This document shows positions 1 through 5,793 of a DNA stretch of 5,793 nucleotides, piece by piece. How positions within the stretch are numbered: the stretch's first letter is position 1; each line of letters opens with the position of its first letter. The position numbers and the translations under genes were made by a program. This DNA is from Victivallales bacterium (lineage in GTDB: Bacteria; Verrucomicrobiota; Lentisphaeria; Oligosphaerales; Oligosphaeraceae): the NCBI GenBank assembly GCA_017543165.1, contig JAFYGL010000624.1, forward strand, positions 1 through 5,793, in the 5' to 3' direction. The notes beneath the pieces were generated by a model that saw only the letters and a program-made list of their open reading frames with translations, was not told the DNA's origin and ran no database searches.

Positions 1-1218
1 AGTGGCGTAGAGGGATGGTTTCCCGTCCACCGTCCACATTCCAGTCTGTGGATCCTGCAAAGCCATGAGTTTCTCCCGCAGCGTTCCTTCCCAATCCTTG
101 TCAAAAGTGCAGGTATTCAGCAGTTTGCCGTTGTTGTAGAGTGACACCAGTTTGGGGATTGCGTGCACGCAGTGCATCCAGTCCGTTGCAGCGCCGTCCA
201 TATAGGCGGCAAGTTTGTCCGACGCCAGGATGCCGTCCCACGCGTTGTTTCCCTTGAGGAACTCCCACTTTCCAGAATTGCTGACGCCGAACATCAGGTG
301 CATTGGCAGTTCATCGTAGTCGGGGTTGGGCGCGGTTGAATTGGTCTTGGGGTCTATTCTGGATGTGAATTGCGCCGAACTCTCCAGCAATTCATTTTCC
401 CTGACAGTCTTCCAGGACAAAGTGGAGAATCTCGCCTTGCCGCTGGCTGGATTTGAAAGTGTCATATACAGGCCGCCCGCGCGTCTGTCCTTGGTTTTCT
501 GCACTGGTTCAGTCGTGCCAAGCAAGGCATCCACGTCAAGTTCGTCCTCGTTTGCCTGCTTTGGTGCCTCTTTCTTCGGCTCGTTGGCGGCGGCAAGGGC
601 CTTGTTAAGGTGTGGAATCTCCACATCCATGTAGTAGCAGAACCACGGGAACGTGCCCCTGGTGCGGAAATACGCTGGGGTTGTGGAAAGCAGTTCCCCG
701 TCAAAGTCCACGATTTCCACTTTGACCGTAGGTGCGCCTGACCAGAGGTCCATGCCCCGCCCTGTGTCTTCGCCTGTGATCCAGATGAAGAATCGCACAT
801 ACTTGCCCCTCAGCGGGAGGAGGTTGTCCCCCGAAATCACTGGCTTTGGCAGGGCCAGTTTCTCGCCTGCGTTCAGCACAATTGAACTCAATTCCGAGGA
901 CTTCACATTTGTCTTGAAGCCCTCCTCGTCCAGAGGAAGCTCGTCCCCCAGGCTCTCCCAGGCGACGGGTATGGCATCGCCATCCACGACGCCATGCATG
1001 AAACTGCGGTAGAATCCAGCCGCCCCCAGTTTGCCCTTCGTATTGAGGTAGATGTTGCGAATCTCCTTTTCGCCCACGCTGATGACCAGGCCATTCTGAC
1101 GACGGCTTATGCGGTATGCATCCGCCTTTTCAGGTTGTTTTTCGGGGGCCTCCTGCGCAAGACAGAGTGTTCCCGCCATCAAGCCGCCCAAAAGAAACTT
1201 CAATATGTCTTTGCCCAT
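1..1218 (-). CDS. Exported protein of unknown family, 5' part (406 codons, runs off left edge)
   Basis: An uninterrupted minus-strand frame begins at the ATG at 1216-1218 and is still open at base 1, so the C-terminus is missing. Residues 1-21 form a Sec signal peptide: the start MGKDILK, a hydrophobic core (FLLGGLMAGTLCLA), and a likely signal peptidase I cut after C-L-A at residue 21. No lipobox is visible. Residues about 35-200 and 245-320 are rich in alternating hydrophobic residues and probably form beta-sandwich domains. They are joined by a charged linker at about 208-248 (KKEAPKQANEDELDVD). From about 325 the sequence looks helical, with a motif LQDPQTGMW at 387-395, which resembles repeats in alpha/alpha-barrel proteins; that resemblance is my inference. 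No catalytic motif is recognised. The next in-frame stop upstream is a TAG 60 bases before the ATG. The ATG lacks a clear Shine-Dalgarno, but the signal peptide supports this start. A secreted polysaccharide-binding or -degrading role is only a guess from the neighbours. Confidence 0.88.
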   Translation of the reverse strand, partial: MGKDILKFLLGGLMAGTLCLAQEAPEKQPEKADAYRISRRQNGLVISVGEKEIRNIYLNTKGKLGAAGFYRSFMHGVVDGDAIPVAWESLGDELPLDEEGFKTNVKSSELSSIVLNAGEKLALPKPVISGDNLLPLRGKYVRFFIWITGEDTGRGMDLWSGAPTVKVEIVDFDGELLSTTPAYFRTRGTFPWFCYYMDVEIPHLNKALAAANEPKKEAPKQANEDELDVDALLGTTEPVQKTKDRRAGGLYMTLSNPASGKARFSTLSWKTVRENELLESSAQFTSRIDPKTNSTAPNPDYDELPMHLMFGVSNSGKWEFLKGNNAWDGILASDKLAAYMDGAATDWMHCVHAIPKLVSLYNNGKLLNTCTFDKDWEGTLREKLMALQDPQTGMWTVDGKPSLYAT

Positions 1219-1275
1219 TGCAATTATCCAGGTTGTATTCAGTAATATTTCAGTACACTCCAAAATCCTGCCGTA

Positions 1276-1303
1276 ATTCTAACAAAGTTTTCCTATTTTT
1301 CAA
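1276..1303 (-). promoter_or_regulatory. Probable sigma70-type promoter of the exported-protein gene
   Basis: On the minus strand, TTGAAA (1298-1303) and TAGAAT (1276-1281) each match the -35 and -10 consensus at five of six bases and are 16 bp apart. Transcription would start near 1269, giving a leader of about 50 nt before the ATG at 1218. The flanks are AT-rich, in contrast to the GC-rich genes. This suggests the exported-protein gene is transcribed separately from the two hydrolase genes. No operator palindrome is visible around it. Confidence 0.55.
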
Positions 1304-1378
1304 GTGCCTATAAACAATTTTTCCATTTCTCAATGCAAGTTTTTATACACTGACTTCAGAAACCATTGCGGAAAGCCA

Positions 1379-1492
1379 TTAGCATACCCTCCATTCTTCC
1401 TCATTATTTTCACAATAATCCAGCAAAAACTCGTATTTGTCAGGACACGGGAATGACATACGCCTGCAATACAAGCACGGCCAGGTGCCCAT
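1379..1492 (-). CDS. Possible small Cys-rich protein, 37 aa
   Basis: An ATG at 1490-1492 sits 6 nt after a strong Shine-Dalgarno GGAGG (1499-1503) and opens 37 codons ending in TAA. The peptide begins MGTWPCLYCRRMSFPCPDKY and has five cysteines (6, 9, 16, 27, 37), including a CxxC, followed by an acidic stretch ENNEEEW. It lies in the gap after the GH2 gene. It has no membrane segment and no family that I recognise. An open frame of 37 codons is not rare by chance, so the ribosome site and the Cys pattern are the main support. Reading on in the +1 frame after codon 34 gives a further plausible tail ending at 1330 (GYANGFPQWFLKSVYKNLH), so this may be a frameshifted gene of about 53 codons. 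Real gene, remnant or chance ORF all remain possible. Confidence 0.3.
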   Translation of the reverse strand: MGTWPCLYCRRMSFPCPDKYEFLLDYCENNEEEWRVC

Positions 1493-1510
1493 GGTAGTCC
1501 TCCGTCCTGA

Positions 1511-1531
1511 TGCGCGGCCAATGGCCGCGCA
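1511..1531. repeat. Perfect GC-rich hairpin downstream of the GH2 gene
   Basis: The arms TGCGCGGCC (1511-1519) and GGCCGCGCA (1523-1531) are exact reverse complements around a 3-nt loop. The hairpin lies 33 bp past the GH2 stop codon. A further GCCGCGCA at 1541-1548 could pair with 1511-1518 instead, so two alternative stems exist. No T-run follows on either strand, so it is not a canonical intrinsic terminator. It may protect the 3' end of the mRNA, attenuate transcription, or be a REP-like palindrome. A similar hairpin follows the GH78 gene. Confidence 0.7.
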
Positions 1532-1564
1532 GAGCAGCGTGCCGCGCAAATAAACCTGCCTGCA

Positions 1565-3307
1565 CTACAGTTGTGCCGCCCGCAGTTTTGCGGCGTCAAA
1601 CTTGGGCCTGCGGTCAAAGTAGTACAGTCCGTTTGTTTCCTGATACACATCGGTCAATTGCGTATAACAGTAGCCGAACACCCGCTCGTCCGCCTTTATA
1701 GCTGCGATGAGGCGCGTGAAGCGGTCCAGCACCTCGTCTGGCGTCTTTGGCGAGGGGCCGTACGAGAAGTCGCCTTTCTTCACGGGCCAGCCGATGCCGC
1801 CTATCTCGCTTATGAAGAAGGGCTGTCCAAGCCAGGGCTGCGAATGCACACGCTCGCAGTATGTGTCGCAGATGCAGGGCGGCTCGTATGAGGCCAGATG
1901 GGCGGCGACCTCGTCTGGCTGCCCGTAGTCGTGCGTGTCGAACACATCGGTCTCCAGCATGGTGTGTATGTAGCCTGATGCATCCAGGACGGGCCGTGTC
2001 CTGTCCGCGTTCTTTGCTGCCAGGAAGACCGCCTTTGTCAGGTCCATGAGCAGCCACTTGTCATCCGCCTCGCCCAGTTTTCTGACATGGGTTTCGTTCA
2101 GCCCGCACCAGCCCACAATCGCGGGATGGCTGTAGTCCCGTTCCAGTTCCTCAAGCCACTGCCCCACCAGGGACACGGCTGGCTGGTAAAGTGTCGCCTC
2201 TGGCTGCTTGTCCATGAACCAGGATGTGCCCCAGTCCCCGAATTCGCCCCAGACCAGGTAGCCCAGGCGGTCCGCGTGGTAGAGGAAGCGCTCCTCGAAC
2301 ACCTTCTGGTGCAGCCTGGCCCCGTTGAAGCCCACCTCCATTGAGAGCATAATGTCATTCACCAGAGCCTCGTCGCTGGGCGCAGTCCAGATTCCGTCTG
2401 GATAGTATCCCTGGTCCAGTACCAGGCGCTGGTACATGGGCTTGCCGTTTAGCAGTATCTTCGTGCCGTCAATGGTGATGAACCTGAGGCCGCCGTAGCT
2501 TTGCGCGGTGTCGCGAATCTTGCCGTTCTCGTCCAGCAACTCGAAGTCCAACCCGTACAGGAATGGCTCGTCTGGCGACCAGAAATGCCATTTTCTCTTC
2601 GGGATGCGCAGCAGCATGGTTGGCGCAAAACTGGAGGCGGCGCTAGCCTCCGCGGAGCAGACCGTGTCATCGCCGATTTTCACGCAGGCCCGCACCTTCC
2701 AGCCCTGCCTGTTGGCCGTCAACGGCACTTCCACATGGAAGCCCTCCGCCACTGGAGTTATGCGCGGGCGCTTCATGTAAACGTCCCCCACTGGCTCCAG
2801 CCACACCGTCTGCCATATACCAGACGTACGGGTATAGCAGCAGTGATGGTTCTCCTTCCGATCGGACTGCTTGCCGCGGGGCCTGTTCCTGTCCCGCAAG
2901 GTCTGCGCCTTGAGCACTATGGTGAAACTGCCCTTGCCACAAGCGCCCAAATCCACTGTAAACGGGGTGAAGCAGCCGCGATGGGTGTATTTCAATTCGC
3001 CGTCTATCCACACGGTGGCGTCATAGTCCACCGCCTGGAAATGCAGGAGCAGGCGCCGCCCCTGCCACTTCTTCGGCACGGACACTTTTCTCCGATACCA
3101 CACCACTTCCATGAAATCGGTATTGCATATCCCAGACAACTTGGATTCGGGGCAGAATGGCACAAGTATCTTCCTGTCAAAGTCCACATCCTGCTCATTG
3201 CGCTCCGCCTTTGCATCAATGGCGAAGTCCCATTCGCCATTCAGGTTCAGCCATTCCTCCCTGCGCCAGGAAGGCCTGGGATATTCTGGTCTCGGTATCT
3301 GCTTCAT
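1565..3307 (-). CDS. Glycoside hydrolase family 2 enzyme, cytoplasmic (beta-galactosidase/beta-glucuronidase-like), 580 aa
   Basis: This enzyme should hydrolyse a terminal beta-linked sugar with retention of configuration; the exact sugar cannot be read from sequence. The N-terminal sugar-binding jelly roll begins at WLNLNGEWDF (19-28) and holds the GH2 signature SGIWQTVWLEPV (162-173). An immunoglobulin-like domain follows at about 175-275. The TIM barrel from about 280 contains GFNGARLHQK (326-335). The acid/base is E405 in GWCGLNETH, with the usual preceding Asn, and the nucleophile is E501 in FISEIGG. The protein ends just after the barrel, so the extra C-terminal domains of LacZ are absent, as in other compact GH2 enzymes. 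There is no signal peptide. I chose the ATG at 3305-3307 because AGGAG lies 8 nt before it; the in-frame ATG at 3311-3313, two codons earlier, would be only 2 nt from that site. It lies 174 bp downstream of GH78 on the same strand and may be cotranscribed with it. Confidence 0.95.
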   Translation of the reverse strand: MKQIPRPEYPRPSWRREEWLNLNGEWDFAIDAKAERNEQDVDFDRKILVPFCPESKLSGICNTDFMEVVWYRRKVSVPKKWQGRRLLLHFQAVDYDATVWIDGELKYTHRGCFTPFTVDLGACGKGSFTIVLKAQTLRDRNRPRGKQSDRKENHHCCYTRTSGIWQTVWLEPVGDVYMKRPRITPVAEGFHVEVPLTANRQGWKVRACVKIGDDTVCSAEASAASSFAPTMLLRIPKRKWHFWSPDEPFLYGLDFELLDENGKIRDTAQSYGGLRFITIDGTKILLNGKPMYQRLVLDQGYYPDGIWTAPSDEALVNDIMLSMEVGFNGARLHQKVFEERFLYHADRLGYLVWGEFGDWGTSWFMDKQPEATLYQPAVSLVGQWLEELERDYSHPAIVGWCGLNETHVRKLGEADDKWLLMDLTKAVFLAAKNADRTRPVLDASGYIHTMLETDVFDTHDYGQPDEVAAHLASYEPPCICDTYCERVHSQPWLGQPFFISEIGGIGWPVKKGDFSYGPSPKTPDEVLDRFTRLIAAIKADERVFGYCYTQLTDVYQETNGLYYFDRRPKFDAAKLRAAQL

Positions 3308-3311
3308 TGCC

Positions 3312-3316
3312 ATGTC
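3312..3316 (-). promoter_or_regulatory. Shine-Dalgarno that decides the GH2 start
   Basis: The minus strand reads AGAGGAGAC directly before ATGGCAATG. The AGGAG core is about 8 nt from the second ATG (3305-3307) but only 2 nt from the first (3311-3313). The GH78 gene uses the same AGGAG at 9 nt, so the second ATG is the better start, giving a protein beginning MKQIPRPEY. The difference is two residues and does not affect any domain. Confidence 0.6.
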
Positions 3317-3327
3317 TCCTCTTTTAT

Positions 3328-3376
3328 TTATTGATTATTGATTGTGGACTGTGGACTGTGGTCTGTGGACTGTTTT
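3328..3376. repeat. Seven-base tandem repeat run in the GH2 leader
   Basis: On the plus strand the sequence reads in a 7-bp period: TTATTGA twice (3328-3341), TTGTGGA, CTGTGGA, CTGTGGT, CTGTGGA, then a decayed CTGTTTT (3370-3376). The units drift stepwise from an AT-rich to a GTGG-rich version. The run lies about 10 bp upstream of the GH2 ribosome binding site (minus strand) and would be in its leader if the gene is transcribed from upstream. It has the form expected of slippage-prone DNA. A 7-bp period cannot be in a coding frame without shifting, which agrees with this stretch being non-coding. Confidence 0.75.
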
Positions 3377-3419
3377 ATGCTTTACTGCCAAGAATGCCGT
3401 TCCCGCCAAGGCAACCTGA

Positions 3420-3442
3420 GTGGGCGCCGCCTCGGCGCCCAC
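3420..3442. repeat. Perfect GC-rich hairpin downstream of the GH78 gene
   Basis: The arms GTGGGCGCCG (3420-3429) and CGGCGCCCAC (3433-3442) are exact reverse complements around a 3-nt loop, giving a 10-bp stem that is almost all G-C. The hairpin starts 39 bp past the GH78 stop codon. No T-run follows on either strand, so intrinsic termination would be atypical. A role as an mRNA 3' stabiliser that sets GH78 against GH2 expression, or as a REP-like element, is possible. Its position and flank (ATAAAC just after the plus-strand arm) resemble the hairpin behind the GH2 gene. Confidence 0.75.
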
Positions 3443-3481
3443 ATAAACTGCGCCACGCCAAAGGCAAGCCCCCGCAGTCCA

Positions 3482-5692
3482 CTACTCCGCTGTCACCAAA
3501 TACTCTGCATTGCCCTGTATGCTTTCGCTTACGCCAGGCAGGCGCACTTCGGCAACCGCCCCTTGCGGCACCTGGAATGTGCATCTGTACTGCTTGCCAT
3601 TGCGCACCCACTTGGAGGACAGTGTACCCAGCGGCGTTTCATGGGTGGCGGACACTTCGTCCAGCTCGGGTATGAGCGTTGGCGCCAGCCTGATTCTGCT
3701 GAAGCCTGGCTCAATTGGATACATTCCCGCCAGGCACCTGTACATCCATGCGGACACGCCGCCCATCATTATGTGGTTGCAGGAGGCATTGCCTGCCCAC
3801 ATTTCCCAGAGCGTTGTGGCGCCACGCGCAACCAGATTGCCCCATCCAGGATATTCCTGCTGCACAGCCAGCTTGTATGCATCCGAACCATAGCCTGCCT
3901 CGGACAAAACGGTCTGCACACATTCGGCGCCGACAATGCCAAACCTGCACTTATGCCCGTTGCGACGGATATCCTCCACCAGATTCCTGGCCAAAGCCGC
4001 CCTGCCCTGTCCAGGAATAATGCCCGCGTACAATGCCAGCGCCGTGGAACTCCAGAAGCCCTCGTCGAAGACTGCCTTGTCCGCATCATAGAAACAGCGC
4101 AGAATCGCCGCCTTCACCTCCTGCGCCAGCGCCTTGTAATGCTGTGCATCGCCATATTGGCAAAGATGATTGCCCATAAACCACATGCGCTGGAGTATCA
4201 TATACCAGAAGGTGCTTTCAATGGCGACGGGGCTTCTGGCGGGCGCGTTTTTATTTCCAGGGAAATAATCTGGATTGCACCAGTCGCCATAGCCGAAGGT
4301 GCGTATCAGGTTGTCCTCGCGGGAGATTTCCTCAAAGAACTCCATTCCTCTGCGGAGGGCATTGTAATAACGGGCCATTGGCGCGTCATCGCCCCTGAAC
4401 AGGTAGTTCTTGTAGCAGAAATCGTACATGTAGCGGCTGTACCCAGGATTGCTTTCGCCGAAGCCCCACAGCGTGGTGGGCCCGTGGGTGGGGAAATTGC
4501 CGTCTGGCCGTTGCAGGTCCGAGATAATCCTGGCCAGCCTGTCCAGCCCGTGTGTGCAGTCGAAATTCCACAAGCCAGTCTCCAGTGCGCATGCCGCGTC
4601 GCCTGTCCAGCCGAATTTCTCCCGCGTGGGGCAGTCCGTGGGTATTCCCATGAAATTGCCGAGATAGCTGTTGAGCGTGATTTCCTGCACCTTGTTCAAT
4701 ATTGCGCCCGAGGAAGCGAAGCTGCCCACGCTCCTCATATCCGTTGCGATGAAAAGTCCAGTGACGCGGCTGATCTTCACATTGGCGGCGCCGCTGATTT
4801 CCACATAGCGGAAGCCATGCCATACGAATGCGGGGCGCCACAGCTCCCTGCCCCCGCCTTTCATTATGTACCTGTCCGCCTCGCATTCCTTTATGCCCTG
4901 GTCAATGCCTGACCTGTCAAGCCGCCCCTTGTCATCCAGTATTTCGCCATAGCGGATGTCAAGCACGGTGCCTGCCTCGCCCTCCATCTCCAGTTCCGCA
5001 ATGCCCGCGATGTTCTGCCCCAAATCGAACATGCGGGTGCCAGCGGTGGCATTGGACATCTCGCCCGCCTCATACCTGCGTATTATGCGGCAGGGTTCGC
5101 CTTCCTCCTTCACAATGCGCCCGCCTGGCGGCAATGACCTGGCGGCAAAATCCCAGGCGCTGTCGTCATAGCCAGGCAGGAACGCCTCCTTTGGCAATTC
5201 CAGACGCGCATCGTATATCTCGCCTTCGTGGTGGCAACTGCGCACGATTGGCCCGCCTTTGACACGCCACTTGGAGCCTGAGCAGGCAATCACCTTGCCA
5301 TCCGCCTCCACGTCGCAGATCATGCAGGGCGCCTCCCTCCAGGAACTGAAATTGACCGTGTACATCCACTGGTTGCGGCTGTTGTAGAAGCCGTCCCCCA
5401 ACTGCACCATGATGGCATTGCGCCCCTCTTTGACCAAGGCGCTTACATCGTATTCCACATACCCTGCATGGAAATCATACTGCGAAAGGCTTGGTGCGTA
5501 GAAGCGGTCGTCCGCAAGTGCGCCGTTTATGTAGAGTTGATGGAATCCAAGCCCGCACAAATACACCACAATGCGCTTCGCGCCTGCAGGCACATCGAAT
5601 TCACTGCGGAAATACGGCAGCTGCGCATCTTCCTTGAAATGCGGACGCTGCCGATTTTTCTTCATCCAAATTCCATTCCATTCGCGTTCCAT
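3482..5692 (-). CDS. GH78 alpha-L-rhamnosidase, cytoplasmic, 736 aa
   Basis: This enzyme should remove terminal alpha-L-rhamnose by an inverting mechanism. An N-terminal beta-sandwich (about 25-195, with LYINGALADDRFYAPSLSQY) is followed by the concanavalin-like rhamnosidase domain (about 205-312, with FDLGQNIAG at 222-230). The catalytic (alpha/alpha)6 barrel covers about 318-655, and a C-terminal beta domain about 657-733. In TDCPTREKFGWTGDA the residues D353, E358 (expected general acid) and D365 have the same spacing as the catalytic set known in Bacillus RhaB. E630 in GATTLWEMW is the expected general base, and the family stretch CNHIMMGGVSAWMYRCLAG follows at 638-656. All key residues are present and the frame is intact. 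At 736 residues it is shorter than many GH78 enzymes, which carry further N-terminal modules. No signal peptide is visible, so it probably acts on imported oligosaccharides. The start is supported by AGGAG (5702-5706), 9 nt before the ATG. That ATG overlaps the stop of a 15-codon leader ORF, so its translation may be coupled. Confidence 0.96.
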   Translation of the reverse strand: MEREWNGIWMKKNRQRPHFKEDAQLPYFRSEFDVPAGAKRIVVYLCGLGFHQLYINGALADDRFYAPSLSQYDFHAGYVEYDVSALVKEGRNAIMVQLGDGFYNSRNQWMYTVNFSSWREAPCMICDVEADGKVIACSGSKWRVKGGPIVRSCHHEGEIYDARLELPKEAFLPGYDDSAWDFAARSLPPGGRIVKEEGEPCRIIRRYEAGEMSNATAGTRMFDLGQNIAGIAELEMEGEAGTVLDIRYGEILDDKGRLDRSGIDQGIKECEADRYIMKGGGRELWRPAFVWHGFRYVEISGAANVKISRVTGLFIATDMRSVGSFASSGAILNKVQEITLNSYLGNFMGIPTDCPTREKFGWTGDAACALETGLWNFDCTHGLDRLARIISDLQRPDGNFPTHGPTTLWGFGESNPGYSRYMYDFCYKNYLFRGDDAPMARYYNALRRGMEFFEEISREDNLIRTFGYGDWCNPDYFPGNKNAPARSPVAIESTFWYMILQRMWFMGNHLCQYGDAQHYKALAQEVKAAILRCFYDADKAVFDEGFWSSTALALYAGIIPGQGRAALARNLVEDIRRNGHKCRFGIVGAECVQTVLSEAGYGSDAYKLAVQQEYPGWGNLVARGATTLWEMWAGNASCNHIMMGGVSAWMYRCLAGMYPIEPGFSRIRLAPTLIPELDEVSATHETPLGTLSSKWVRNGKQYRCTFQVPQGAVAEVRLPGVSESIQGNAEYLVTAE

Positions 5693-5739
5693 CAGTTGTT
5701 TCTCCTGTGTAATTGAAATTGCCAGGGCATTTTCGGCAT
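5692..5739 (-). CDS. Possible 15-aa leader ORF overlapping the GH78 start
   Basis: An ATG at 5737-5739 lies 8 nt after a near-ideal Shine-Dalgarno GGGAGG (5748-5753), which is stronger than that of the GH78 gene itself. It encodes MPKMPWQFQLHRRNN and stops at TGA (5692-5694). The last A of this stop is the first base of the GH78 ATG, an arrangement (TGATG) typical of translational coupling by reinitiation. The GH78 ribosome site lies inside this ORF. The peptide has no run of one amino acid of the kind seen in amino-acid attenuators, though it holds two Arg and two Asn next to the stop. It could instead be a chance ATG near a purine-rich stretch. Confidence 0.4.
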   Translation of the reverse strand: MPKMPWQFQLHRRNN

Positions 5740-5774
5740 AATGTAATCCTCCCTTTTCAATAAAAAAGACATGC

Positions 5775-5793
5775 CATATAAATTTGCTACGCC
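5775..5793 (-). promoter_or_regulatory. Possible -10 region of the GH78 promoter, cut by the window edge
   Basis: On the minus strand an AT-rich stretch contains TATATG (5775-5780), a partial match to the -10 consensus. The matching -35 would fall outside the window, so this cannot be confirmed. A start near 5768 would give about 30 nt of leader before the 15-codon ORF. A TTGAAA at 5755-5760 resembles a -35 box, but a -10 at normal spacing would fall inside the leader ORF and no good match is present there. Confidence 0.2.

Larger units (their letters stand above)
1219..1564. other. Intergenic region between GH2 and the exported-protein gene
   Basis: This 346-bp gap holds, in minus-strand order, the perfect hairpin at 1511-1531, the possible Cys-rich small ORF with its Shine-Dalgarno, and the promoter at 1276-1303. 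The part below about 1430 is clearly richer in A and T than the genes. I see no tRNA, riboswitch or plus-strand gene here, and no intrinsic terminator with a T-run. Confidence 0.7.

Noticed and set aside
1614..2057. Minus-strand open frame of 147 codons inside the GH2 gene
   Set aside because: It is an out-of-frame shadow of the GH2 barrel region, Arg-rich and without motifs, while the GH2 frame carries the catalytic nucleophile here.
2501..3334. Plus-strand open frame of 277 codons
   Set aside because: It is antisense to the GH2 gene, has no ribosome site or recognisable motif, and is explained by the codon bias of the true gene.
3328..3376. Heptad repeats as a CRISPR array or regulator-binding iterons
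   Set aside because: The units are contiguous with no spacers, which excludes CRISPR, and no replication or regulator gene is nearby to support iterons.
3420..3442. Hairpin as a classical Rho-independent terminator
   Set aside because: The stem is strong but no T-run follows on either strand, so I list it as an inverted repeat of unknown role rather than a terminator.
3382..3444. Minus-strand ORF of about 20 codons starting in the GH78 downstream hairpin
   Set aside because: It has no Shine-Dalgarno, its first codons are the hairpin itself, and its Arg-rich composition is that expected of GC-rich non-coding DNA.
3338..4912. Plus-strand open frame of 524 codons
   Set aside because: It lies antisense to the GH78 gene, whose frame has clear domains and catalytic motifs. 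It starts inside the heptad repeat, has no domain I can recognise and reads as low-stop GC-rich antisense sequence.

Overview
The window carries three protein genes, all on the minus strand and read from high to low coordinates, plus two or three possible very small ORFs. It looks like a carbohydrate-degradation locus of a bacterium. The moderately GC-rich genes, AT-rich intergenic promoters, separately spaced genes and a hydrolase next to a large secreted protein of unknown family suggest a polysaccharide-degrading member of the PVC group, possibly Lentisphaerota. That placement is a low-confidence inference from style, not from a marker gene.

Layout from the right edge. 5693-5793 is the 5' leader of the first gene and holds a 15-codon ORF with its own strong Shine-Dalgarno; its TGA overlaps the ATG of the next gene. 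3482-5692 is a GH78 alpha-L-rhamnosidase with its catalytic residues visible. 3308-3481 is an intergenic stretch with a perfect GC-rich hairpin and a run of 7-bp tandem repeats. 1565-3307 is a compact GH2 glycosidase with both catalytic glutamates. 1219-1564 is an intergenic stretch with a second perfect hairpin, a 37-codon Cys-rich ORF behind a good Shine-Dalgarno, and a good sigma70-type promoter. 1-1218 is the 5' part of a gene for an exported protein of unknown family, which runs off the left edge.

The two hydrolases lack signal peptides and probably act in the cytoplasm on imported oligosaccharides: GH78 would remove terminal alpha-L-rhamnose, and GH2 a beta-linked galactose, glucuronic acid or similar residue. 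Such a pair would suit rhamnose-containing glycans such as pectic rhamnogalacturonan or plant glycosides. The exported protein has its own promoter and need not belong to the same pathway. No transporter, regulator, RNA gene, mobile element or CRISPR array is visible. I found no clearly new multi-gene system; the least ordinary features are the coupled leader ORF, the paired hairpins behind the two hydrolase genes and the small Cys-rich ORF.
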